Origin: JBMOPD01 sp049323615
Lineage (GTDB): Bacteria; Bacillota; Desulfotomaculia; Desulfotomaculales; Desulfocucumaceae
DNA: 11,275 nt
NCBI GenBank assembly: GCA_049323615.1
Contig: JBMOPD010000020.1
Span: forward strand, 1 to 11,275
Direction: 5' to 3'
Shown here: piece after piece, positions 1-5,402 of the stretch
How the letters are laid out: every line of letters begins with the position of its first letter
Position numbering within the stretch: position 1 is the stretch's first letter
Translations under genes and position numbers: made by a program
The notes under the pieces: generated by a model
Told to the model about the DNA's origin: nothing
Database searches by the model: none
Seen by the model: the letters and a program-made list of their open reading frames with translations, nothing else

Positions 1-439
1 GATTTGGGCAAGGACTACCCTATATCTCTATTATAAGGATTTTTTTTGCAGGATCTTACTTTTTCTTCGGTTTTCTTGATGTTTTAATGGTTGACAAGTT
101 GGGTTTTTATTTTTGCAATGCTACTGAATTAGCGACGGGATGTTTATTGAGTATCTATACAATAGAGTGTACACCTTATTGTTCTTACTTCGAATAAAAG
201 CTGATACAAAATCTCTTATATCTTACGAAACCAAAGAATGACAGGAAGAATTAAATTGCAAAACTAAACGGAGGCTAATCTGATTGCAGGTGTCGTGTGA
301 CATAAGCCAATATGTTAGTTCTTGTTATTGTTCAGTCTCTCATTTTGAATATCAAATCTAGTTTGTGTATAATATGAAGTTTCAATAATTCTTCGTATAT
401 GTTTGGGGAGAATGTGGGTCATATTTATCTGGAGGTTCT
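1..439. other. AT-rich leader region without a convincing gene
   Basis: This stretch is clearly AT-rich, with stop codons in all frames. The only supported element is the promoter at 345-373. A 25-codon TTG-initiated frame at 284-361, behind a GGAGG at 270-274, was seen but is too short to call. No tRNA, terminator or repeat was recognised. The composition differs from the GC-rich genes after 2850 and fits an accessory insertion. Confidence 0.6.
345..373 (+). promoter_or_regulatory. Sigma-A type promoter for the DUF5615 gene
   Basis: TTGAAT at 345-350 and a perfect TATAAT at 368-373 are separated by 17 bases, the optimal spacing for the housekeeping sigma factor. A start near 380 would give a leader of about 60 bases ending in the GGAGG at 431-435 in front of the ATG at 440. 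Confidence 0.65.
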
Positions 440-958
440 ATGGGATATTCAACAGAAAAAGAATGGAAGACTCTACAGGTGGACAAAAGCTTTAAGATAC
501 CCACTAACGCGAAAAAACTTCGTTTATTTGCTGATCAAAACATTCCAATGCCAATAATACTTGATTTAAGGTCTTCCGGACTTTTAATTGATTCGGTTGT
601 TGAAGCAGGTTTTTTACATCATCCGGATGAAAATATATATAAACAAGCCAAAAAGCGGAACAGAATATTATTAACAATGGACAGAGATTTCTGGAGTGAT
701 GAAAAGCATTCACTGCAACAAACAAGAGGAATTATATTTCTTGATATACCACCAGACCAAAAAGATAAAGCAATAGAAGCCCTCGCGCGTTTCTGGGTAT
801 CCTTCGCAAAGTATTATCCACATGACTGGTGGCAGGGTCTAAAAGCTAGGGTCTCAGTGGATGGATTCGTTCTAAAATATACTGCGTGGAATGGTAAGGT
901 ATCAGAGGATGAATACAGAGTAATTAACGGCCAAGTGTTTACACGCAAAATTAAATGA
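440..958 (+). CDS. DUF5615 PIN-like domain protein
   Basis: The product has 172 residues and a Mut7-C/DUF5615-type PIN-like fold. Signature features are LFADQNIP around residues 29-36 (D32), HPDENIYKQA at 61-70 (D63/E64) and LLTMDRDFW at 78-85 (D81, D83). These are the acidic positions expected to bind metal in PIN-type nucleases. Family members are usually about 110-120 residues and often sit beside a DUF433 antitoxin-like gene. Here there is no DUF433 partner, and the protein has about 26 extra residues at the N-terminus and a C-terminal tail of about 45 residues. The start is fixed by GGAGG at 431-435. The gene is monocistronic, with a promoter at 345 and a terminator at 1107. A nuclease role is inferred from the family and is unproven. 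Confidence 0.75.
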   Translation: MGYSTEKEWKTLQVDKSFKIPTNAKKLRLFADQNIPMPIILDLRSSGLLIDSVVEAGFLHHPDENIYKQAKKRNRILLTMDRDFWSDEKHSLQQTRGIIFLDIPPDQKDKAIEALARFWVSFAKYYPHDWWQGLKARVSVDGFVLKYTAWNGKVSEDEYRVINGQVFTRKIK

Positions 959-1056
959 CTGGAAACTTTCCAACCTTAGCATTGGTGAATTATGCCAGAT
1001 GTTTCAAGACTTTACATAAGATTTTGCTGAGAGTCTCAAAACTGAGGCGCATCTAA

Positions 1057-1088
1057 ATTGAGCACACATTACATTGAGCACACATTAC
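1057..1088. repeat. Perfect 16-bp tandem duplication
   Basis: The unit attgagcacacattac is present twice, head to tail, with no mismatch, just before the terminator. It may be a replication slip or the remains of an IS end with internal repeats. The sequence does not decide between these. Confidence 0.8.
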
Positions 1089-1106
1089 AATACCGTATAA
1101 AACGTT

Positions 1107-1132
1107 AAAACCGCCTGGAAAAGGCGGTTTTT
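1107..1132 (+). terminator. Rho-independent terminator after the DUF5615 gene
   Basis: A ten-base stem (AAAACCGCCT at 1107-1116 with AGGCGGTTTT at 1122-1131) closes a GGAAA loop. It is followed by a T run on the plus strand, and the A run on the left arm would also allow it to work in reverse. Confidence 0.85.
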
Positions 1133-1156
1133 GCGATTGGCCCCGAAATAGCTTAA

Positions 1157-1181
1157 TATCTTTGGCACCCCGTACCGTTAG
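1157..1181 (+). repeat. REP-like unit, copy 1 (TATCTTTGG...GTTAG type)
   Basis: The sequence begins tatctttggcacc and ends gtaccgttag. It matches the unit at 1401-1425 at 22 of 25 positions in the same orientation. The core GGCACC..GGTACC-like arrangement is an imperfect palindrome. It resembles the GGNNCC-containing units at 1281 and 2174. Confidence 0.6.
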
Positions 1182-1280
1182 ATTCATACAACGGATTACC
1201 ACCTGAGAAGAAGGATGCAACCTGAATAGACCACAAAGTTGTCAACGTCAATTGAAAATTCACCCTTTATTGCAAACGAA

Positions 1281-1304
1281 AGTTAAGGGCCAGGCACCAT
1301 CAAG
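1281..1304 (+). repeat. REP-like unit, copy 2 (GGGCCAGGCACC type)
   Basis: This 24-base unit contains gggccaggcaccatcaag. It is repeated at 2174-2197 with only two mismatches and in the same orientation. The core GGYGCC-T-GGCCC, read on the minus strand, is an imperfect palindrome, as in REP sequences mobilised by RAYT transposases. No transposase is in the window. Confidence 0.7.
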
Positions 1305-1400
1305 ATTCTGAAACAGAAAACTGACAACTAACGACCGACGACTGAAATGACGGCCTATTGGGTCGTGATAAGCTTCAGGTCCGGCAGTAACTGCAGACTG

Positions 1401-1425
1401 TATCTTTGGTACCCGGTACAGTTAG
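1401..1425 (+). repeat. REP-like unit, copy 3 (TATCTTTGG...GTTAG type)
   Basis: The sequence begins tatctttggtacc and ends ggtacagttag. It is a direct repeat of 1157-1181, and its core GGTACCCGGTAC is close to a palindrome. It lies immediately beyond the 3' end of hicB, so it could form a hairpin at the end of the hicB transcript. Confidence 0.6.
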
Positions 1426-1429
1426 CAGT

Positions 1430-1855
1430 TTACGGCTGCTTTTTAATATTTCCGTAATCCGAAACGCCCAGGTGTTCTTTAAGGGCTTCCTGGAGGACAT
1501 GAGAGAAATTCACGTTCTCACGTTCCCCCAATTCTTTAAGCCACTTAGGAATGGTCACCATTTTGTTGACGGCTTTCAAGGCCATCTTATCGCGGAAGGG
1601 CGGCATCCAGACTTCAACGAGGCTTACAAAACCGTTTTCCGGAGCTTGCACTTTTTCTGGAGGGGTGGGTGGGGGAATAGGATCTCCGTCGTCTTCCATG
1701 CCCCAAAGGTGTAAACTCATGGCCTCTTTGGCCATGCTCAGGGCTTCTTCAATGGTGTCACCTTCGGTTATACATCCCGGAAGGTCCGGAAAGGTAACTG
1801 TGTATCCGCCCTCTCCGCATTGGTCAAAGATTGCGGGATAAATATATTTATCCAT
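1430..1855 (-). CDS. hicB: HicB family antitoxin, orphan
   Basis: The product has 141 residues. The N-terminal HicB domain is clear: YPAIFDQCGEGGYTVTFPDL at about 6-25, then PGCITEGDTIEEAL to about 39, followed by the helix MAKEAMSLHLWGM. A proline-rich linker (PIPPPTPPEK, about 59-68) leads to a C-terminal ribbon-helix-helix-like segment (KMVTIPKWLKELG...FSHVLQEALKEHL, about 98-129), expected to bind DNA. Such proteins normally neutralise the HicA mRNA interferase and repress the hicAB operon. No HicA-like frame (60-80 residues with a conserved His) is present on either side, so this looks like an orphan antitoxin. I chose the ATG at 1855 because GGGATGA lies about seven bases upstream. The ATG at 1867 would add four residues. 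A REP-like unit follows the stop codon. Confidence 0.8.
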   Translation of the reverse strand: MDKYIYPAIFDQCGEGGYTVTFPDLPGCITEGDTIEEALSMAKEAMSLHLWGMEDDGDPIPPPTPPEKVQAPENGFVSLVEVWMPPFRDKMALKAVNKMVTIPKWLKELGERENVNFSHVLQEALKEHLGVSDYGNIKKQP

Positions 1856-1970
1856 TTTTATAATCATCCCTTTCGCTGCGCTCAGGCACGAAACGTTATG
1901 AAAACGGCTGCCTGTGCGCTATTCTTTAATTGATTGTACAAGTATACTACAGAGCGCGGGGAGGTGAGTG

Positions 1971-1997
1971 CGGCCCCCCTATTCTTCGGGGAGACCG
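1971..1997 (-). other. Strong GC hairpin in the hicB leader
   Basis: On the minus strand CGGTCTCCC can pair with GGGGGGCCG (nine pairs including G-U), closing a loop of about nine bases. No T run follows, so it is not a normal terminator. It lies between the putative promoter at 2000-2028 and hicB and may be part of a long leader. Confidence 0.4.
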
Positions 1998-1999
1998 TA

Positions 2000-2028
2000 T
2001 TTTTATATGTGTCGCTCTGCCCAGTCAA
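2000..2028 (-). promoter_or_regulatory. Possible promoter for hicB
   Basis: On the minus strand TTGACT (2028-2023) is followed after 17 bases by TAAAAA (2005-2000). The -35 is good and the -10 is weak. It would give a leader of about 140 bases before hicB. The rest of 1856-2173 holds no convincing gene. Confidence 0.4.
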
Positions 2029-2173
2029 GAACAAATAAGTGTGGCATAGACCACGTAGATTTATCTTTGTATAAACAACTCCTTTGTTTGTAGAGGGCGA
2101 GCAGTCATAGCTTTTTATGTTGTATCCCTCCATCCAATATTATATTAACATATGTTAAAACATATGTCAAAAA

Positions 2174-2197
2174 AGTTAGGGGCCAGGCGCCATCAAG
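2174..2197 (+). repeat. REP-like unit, copy 4 (GGGCCAGGCGCC type)
   Basis: This is a direct repeat of 1281-1304, with two differences in 24 bases. It begins exactly where the reverse transcriptase homology ends (2198), so it probably marks the breakpoint that truncated that gene. Confidence 0.7.
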
Positions 2198-2508
2198 TCC
2201 CTTATACAGATTTCCATAAGTAGTTTTATTATATCTTTTTATCTTTTTTTAGCGATTTTAATATGATACTCCGCGATAATATTCACAAATGCTTGGTATA
2301 CTATTTGATCCTCTATTGTCAAAAGCGTGTATGGACGGAGTATACCTGATGATTTAGGCATGTATACTTTCCCTGGGTGGCTGGGCTGATATGTTTCTTT
2401 CTTTAAGCGAGCTGACAAATCCTCAATATTTTTCTGAAATGAAAGAGCACACGATGTATAAATGTCTCTAAATAAATTTTTATACTTTAAACTTGGATTT
2501 GTATTAAT
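2198..2508 (-). pseudogene. Truncated, frameshifted reverse transcriptase (N-terminal part)
   Basis: The readable part contains KYKNLFRDIYTS, NIEDLSARLKKETYQPSHPG, KVYMPKSSGILRPYTLLTIE and DQIVYQAFVNIIAE. This is the N-terminal finger region (motifs 0-2) of bacterial RTs outside the group II intron and retron types, as in defence-associated RTs. The frame stops at 2239, but the next frame continues with IKRYNKTTYGNLYKG, which fits the expected continuation. One missing A in the seven-A run (plus-strand T at 2244-2250) restores it. Homology ends at the REP-like unit at 2197, so the palm with the catalytic YxDD is gone. No ATG, GTG or TTG lies in frame near KYKNLF. The only upstream in-frame starts are inside the structured RNA region. 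The RT subclass cannot be fixed from this fragment. Confidence 0.75.
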
Positions 2509-2522
2509 GGAGGCGGTTACCC

Positions 2523-2659
2523 GGCTCCTTGGCGAAGGAGCATACGGGATGCCGGGCAGGCTGCAGGACGCAGCCGCAGCCGAGTAGTGCATGGACGCAC
2601 GTACGGAGGCGGTCGGCAGACCGTAAGCGACGAGCATAGAGCCGGTTCAGCCGCAGGTC
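2523..2659 (-). ncRNA. Candidate structured RNA upstream of the RT remnant, copy A
   Basis: This sharply GC-rich block sits between AT-rich flanks and lies directly upstream of the RT remnant on the same strand. It holds several hairpins: GCTCCTT/AAGGAGC (plus 2524-2541), GGTC/GACC near 2611-2622, and GTGC-gtccat-GCAC (2587-2600). The 80 bases at 2580-2659 align with 11195-11275, about three quarters identical by eye, with one-base gaps. The loop gtccat is kept while its stem changes. An RNA serving as template or cofactor of the RT is inferred from position and from known RT systems with upstream ncRNAs. The ends are approximate, and the region from 2660 to about 2700 is also GC-rich. Confidence 0.6.
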
Positions 2660-2852
2660 CCGCAGCCGGATTGAAAACCGGACCCCGGCCCCGGAGTTTC
2701 CTTTCCCCGGCTATTCTCTAAATATAAAAAAATACCGGGAGTTCTACCCACTTAATTTTGATGCAGACGAGACCTGTTTTTTTAGCGCAGGCTTCGGTGG
2801 TTCTGTGGTAAAATAAACATTTAATAATATATATTTAAACGGGGTGTTTGTA

Positions 2853-4226
2853 TTGTCATACAAGGTTGTTGTCATCGGGGCGGGGCCCGGGGGATATGTG
2901 GCCGCCATCAGGGCGGCCCAGCTGGGGGCCCGGGTGGCCCTGGTGGAAAAGGGAAACGTGGGGGGGACCTGCCTCAACCGCGGCTGCATACCGACCAAGG
3001 CCCTGGCGGCCGGGGTTTCGGTTCTCCATGCCATCCGCCGGGCATCCCAGTTCGGGGTCGGCGCCGGAGAAGTGACGATCGATTTCGGGCGCATGATGGA
3101 ACGCAAGAACCAGGTGGTCGGCAGGCTTGTCCAGGGTGTGGAATTTTTGCTCAAAAAAAATAAAGTGGACCTGATCAGGGGCGCCGCCAGGCTGTCCGGC
3201 AAGGGCCGGGTAGTGGTGGAGGGACCCGGCGGCCCCCGGGAAATTGAGGCCGGCAGCATTATCCTGGCCACCGGAACCGAACCGGCCCTGAACAGGGCTT
3301 TTGGGTATGACGGGGAGCGGGTAATCACTTCCGATGAGGCGCTAAACCTGGAAAAGGTGCCGGAAAAACTACTGGTTATCGGCGGCGGGGTTATCGGCTG
3401 CGAGTTTGCCTGCATTTTCGCCGCCCTGGGGTCAAAGGTGACGGTGGTTGAAATAATGCCCACCATCCTGCCGCTCATGGACAGGGAAGTGGCCCGGCAG
3501 ATGCAGGGCCTGTTGAAAAGGCAGGGCATAAATATAAAGACCGGGGTAAAAATACGGGAGGTAAAAAAGGGGAACCAGGTGGTGGCCGTCCTGGAGGGCG
3601 GAGAGGAAATAGAGGCCGACAGGGTGCTTATTTCCATAGGCCGGGTGATGAACCTGAAGGGTCTCGGCCTGGAAGAAGCCGGGGTGGCCCTTGGGGACCG
3701 GGGCGAAGTGCTGGTCAATGACAGAATGGAAACCAGCGTGCCGGGAATATACGCCATCGGCGACATAACCGGCAGGATTCAGCTGGCCCACGTGGCCTCG
3801 GCCCAGGGCCTGGTGGCCGTTGACAATATCATGGGCCGCGGGCGGCTGATGGATTATAGCCTTATTCCGTCCTGCATCTACACCAGTCCGGAAGTGGGGA
3901 GCGTGGGACTGACCACCCAGGAGGTGGAAGAAAAGGGGATCAAGGTAAAGTCGGGCAAATTCCCGTTTATGGCCAGCGGCAAGGCCCAGGCCATGGGTGA
4001 AACCGACGGTTTCGTGAAAATACTGGCCGATCCGGATACAGACCGGATACTGGGAGTTCATATCGTGGGACCCCACGCCACCGACCTGATTGCCGAGGCC
4101 GCCGTGGCCATGCAGATGGGAGCCACCGTTAAGCAGTTGGCGGAAACCATGCATGCCCACCCCACACTGGCCGAAACCATCATGGAAGCGGCCGGGGCGG
4201 TACACGGAATGAGCATTCACATGTGA
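2853..4226 (+). CDS. lpdA: Dihydrolipoyl dehydrogenase (E3)
   Basis: This flavoprotein of 457 residues reoxidises dihydrolipoyl groups with NAD+. The FAD-binding GAGPGG motif is at about residues 9-14 and the redox-active disulfide GGTCLNRGCIPTK uses C40 and C45. The NAD site is VIGGGVIGCEFA, followed by the second FAD motif AIGDI. The C-terminal dimerisation domain carries the catalytic pair in HAHPTLAE (H436, E441). All key residues are present. I place the start at TTG 2853, because GGGGTG at 2841-2846 is six bases away. The GTG at 2844 would add three residues but has no Shine-Dalgarno sequence. The lipB remnant follows 10 bases after the stop, and the lipoyl-domain gene comes next, which suggests a lipoate-based enzyme system. 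No E1 or E2 gene is in the window. Confidence 0.93.
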   Translation: MSYKVVVIGAGPGGYVAAIRAAQLGARVALVEKGNVGGTCLNRGCIPTKALAAGVSVLHAIRRASQFGVGAGEVTIDFGRMMERKNQVVGRLVQGVEFLLKKNKVDLIRGAARLSGKGRVVVEGPGGPREIEAGSIILATGTEPALNRAFGYDGERVITSDEALNLEKVPEKLLVIGGGVIGCEFACIFAALGSKVTVVEIMPTILPLMDREVARQMQGLLKRQGINIKTGVKIREVKKGNQVVAVLEGGEEIEADRVLISIGRVMNLKGLGLEEAGVALGDRGEVLVNDRMETSVPGIYAIGDITGRIQLAHVASAQGLVAVDNIMGRGRLMDYSLIPSCIYTSPEVGSVGLTTQEVEEKGIKVKSGKFPFMASGKAQAMGETDGFVKILADPDTDRILGVHIVGPHATDLIAEAAVAMQMGATVKQLAETMHAHPTLAETIMEAAGAVHGMSIHM

Positions 4227-4236
4227 GGTGGCGCCC

Positions 4237-4308
4237 GTGACAAGGGAATGCCGCGTGATTCATCTGGGCCGGTGTGACTACCAGGAGGCCTACCAGCTGC
4301 AAAAACAG
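4237..4308 (+). pseudogene. N-terminal remnant of octanoyltransferase gene lipB
   Basis: GTG at 4237 has GAGGTG six bases upstream. It opens a frame reading TRECRVIHLGRCDYQEAYQL and then QKQ. The pattern V-x-x-LG-x-x-DY-x-x-A-x-x-LQ is the N-terminus of LipB, the octanoyl-[ACP]:protein transferase that starts lipoate assembly. After 24 codons the similarity ends. The frame continues without a stop through HEFYWEADLF into the lipoyl-domain protein. The active-site lysine and cysteine regions of LipB (normally about 200 residues) are absent. The likely cause is a deletion that joined the first codons of lipB to the leader of the lipoyl gene. The identification rests on a short but characteristic motif. 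Confidence 0.6.
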
Positions 4309-4338
4309 CATGAATTCTATTGGGAGGCGGATCTGTTT

Positions 4339-4569
4339 ATGGAAGTGAAACTGCCGTTTCTGGGGGAGGGCGTGGACAGCTGCACCGTTTCCTTCTGGCA
4401 TGTCTCCGAGGGAGACCGCGTGGAGGAAGGCGACGACCTGGTGGAAATGCAGACCAGCAAGGCTTTATTCAACGTGCCTTCGCCCTGCGCCGGCACCGTT
4501 AAGGAAATCCTGGTCGGCGAGGGCGACGAGGTCAAGGTGGGAGATGTGATTTGTATAATTGAAGAATGA
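4339..4569 (+). CDS. Free-standing lipoyl-domain carrier protein
   Basis: The product is a single lipoyl/biotinyl-attachment domain of 76 residues: MEVKLPFLGEGVDSCTV, then WHVSEGDRVEEGDDLVEMQT, then SKALFNVPSPCAGTVKEI and GDEVKVGDVICIIEE. K41 in QTSKA at the hairpin tip is the predicted lipoylation site. The neighbouring residue is S rather than the usual D. It looks like the first domain of a 2-oxo-acid dehydrogenase E2 without linker, subunit-binding or catalytic domains. The ATG at 4339 follows GGGAGG at 4321-4326 with a slightly long gap of 12 bases. An in-frame start at 4237 or 4228 would add the lipB-derived leader. It is probably served by the adjacent lpdA. Whether it is a mobile carrier or a cut-down E2 is open. 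Confidence 0.8.
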   Translation: MEVKLPFLGEGVDSCTVSFWHVSEGDRVEEGDDLVEMQTSKALFNVPSPCAGTVKEILVGEGDEVKVGDVICIIEE

Positions 4570-4572
4570 ATG

Positions 4573-4605
4573 TTCAGGGATTAGGGATTCCAATCCCCAA
4601 TCCCA
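4573..4605 (+). terminator. Hairpin made of GGGATT repeats after the lipoyl gene
   Basis: GGGATT occurs at 4577-4582 and 4584-4589, and AATCCC at 4592-4597 and 4599-4604, giving a nested hairpin followed by a weak T-rich tail (cattttt). The left part shares the 13 bases ttcagggattagg with the spo0F terminator at 8719-8731. Confidence 0.5.
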
Positions 4606-4613
4606 TTTCATTT

Positions 4614-4636
4614 TTCTCTGTGTTCTCTGTGGTTAA
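4614..4636 (+). repeat. Phrase-like repeat ctctgtg-ttctctgtgg
   Basis: ttctctgtg is followed directly by ttctctgtgg, then ttaaa. It is a short tandem phrase of the kind that recurs in intergenic DNA of these bacteria. No function is known to me. Confidence 0.5.
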
Positions 4637-4657
4637 ATAAAAGCTTTTTTTATTTTT

Positions 4658-4688
4658 TTGCCTTTTTGCATGGCCCTTATGTTAAAAT
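4658..4688 (+). promoter_or_regulatory. Possible extended -10 promoter for ilvN
   Basis: TG-T-TAAAAT at 4680-4688 is a good extended -10. TTGCCT at 4658-4663 would be a weak -35 with a long 19-base spacer. No T-box or leader-peptide attenuator is visible in the short leader. Confidence 0.4.
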
Positions 4689-4726
4689 GTTTCATATGAC
4701 AAAGAATTAAACGGGGGAATGATAAA

Positions 4727-5227
4727 ATGAGACACACCCTTGCCGTCCTTGTTTTGAACAAGCCCGGGGTACTGGCCCGGATATCCGGGCTTTTGAGCAG
4801 AAGAGTCTTTAATATAGAAAGCATAGCCGCCGGGTATACCGAAGAGCCGGACATAACCCGCATTACCATTGTTGTGCAGGGTGACGACCACATACTGGAC
4901 CAGGTGGTGAAACAATTATCCAAACTGGTTGACGTAATCAAAATCAAGGAATTGGAAAGCAGGGAATCCATTGAGAGGGAACTGGCCTTAATCAAAGTCA
5001 AGGCCATTGCCAACCGGCGCTCCGATATTGTGGATATAGTTGATATATTCAGGGCTAATATCGTCGATGTAAACCGTGAGACAATGGTTATTGAGCTTAC
5101 CGGCGACGAGCAGAAAATAAATGCCCTGTGCGCCGTGCTGGAAGACCACGGCATAGTGGAAATGGTGCGGACGGGGAAAATTGCCCTTTCCAGGAGCCCG
5201 GTGGCTACCAAGCACATTGCCGATTAG
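4727..5227 (+). CDS. ilvN: Acetolactate synthase small (regulatory) subunit
   Basis: The product has 166 residues, the usual length for IlvN/IlvH. The N-terminal ACT domain (HTLAVLVLNKPGVLARISGL, then FNIESIAAGYTEEPDITRIT, residues about 3-75) binds valine for feedback control of branched-chain amino acid synthesis. The C-terminal domain (ELALIKVKA, then DIFRANIVDV and the GKIALSR end) is the ALS small-subunit type. The start ATG has GGGGGAA upstream. In most genomes the gene is co-transcribed with ilvB and ilvC. Here it stands alone, with lipoyl genes before it and mazEF after, so it must act on a catalytic subunit encoded elsewhere or be a second copy. Its own promoter and the AT-rich gap downstream support a monocistronic unit. 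Confidence 0.9.
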   Translation: MRHTLAVLVLNKPGVLARISGLLSRRVFNIESIAAGYTEEPDITRITIVVQGDDHILDQVVKQLSKLVDVIKIKELESRESIERELALIKVKAIANRRSDIVDIVDIFRANIVDVNRETMVIELTGDEQKINALCAVLEDHGIVEMVRTGKIALSRSPVATKHIAD

Positions 5228-5356
5228 TTTATAAATTTCTTCCATTTTTTAACTGGAGGAATATCAGTAATACCGGAGAAATTTTTATTCATGTATTACT
5301 ATCCATAAATACTAATCGTTTGCGGGTTTATATCGACATAAATAAAGAGTTATATG

Positions 5357-5373
5357 CGTATAATATATATACG
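5357..5373 (+). promoter_or_regulatory. mazEF promoter -10 embedded in an inverted repeat
   Basis: TATAAT at 5359-5364 lies inside CGTATA-atata-TATACG, a perfect 6-bp inverted repeat with a 5-base centre. TCGACA at 5333-5338 is a near-consensus -35, but at 20 bases it is far. A ribbon-helix-helix antitoxin binding here would block the promoter, the normal autoregulation of such modules. Operator function is inferred. Confidence 0.5.
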
Positions 5374-5402
5374 GCAAGTAAAAGCAGGGGGTGTTTTTTA
5401 AC

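Larger units (their letters stand above)
1133..1429. other. Repeat-rich intergenic region, no gene
   Basis: No reading frame here resembles a protein. The region holds three REP-like units (annotated separately), a short iterated stretch at about 1318-1350 in which ctgac/cgac-like words recur, and at about 1233-1262 a sequence reminiscent of IS21-type element ends. The hicB stop codon marks its right border. Confidence 0.5.

Noticed and set aside
284..361. 25-codon, cysteine-containing frame with TTG start behind a GGAGG
   Set aside because: Too short and without any recognised pattern. It overlaps the -35 region of the promoter at 345. It cannot be told from chance.
1882..2133. Open frame of 83 codons on the minus strand upstream of hicB, where a HicA toxin could lie
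   Set aside because: The translation has no HicA features, odd composition and no ribosome binding site, and it spans the GC hairpin and the putative promoter.
2509..2637. Upstream extension of the RT frame to ATG 2637
   Set aside because: It translates the structured RNA segment. Copy B aligns there with one-base gaps, so the region is not coding, and no RT of this type starts with such residues.
2744..3766. 340-codon antisense frame over lpdA and similar long antisense frames over the amidohydrolase
   Set aside because: They are shadows of GC-rich codon usage, rich in Ser/Pro/Arg/Thr, with no domain pattern and no ribosome binding site.
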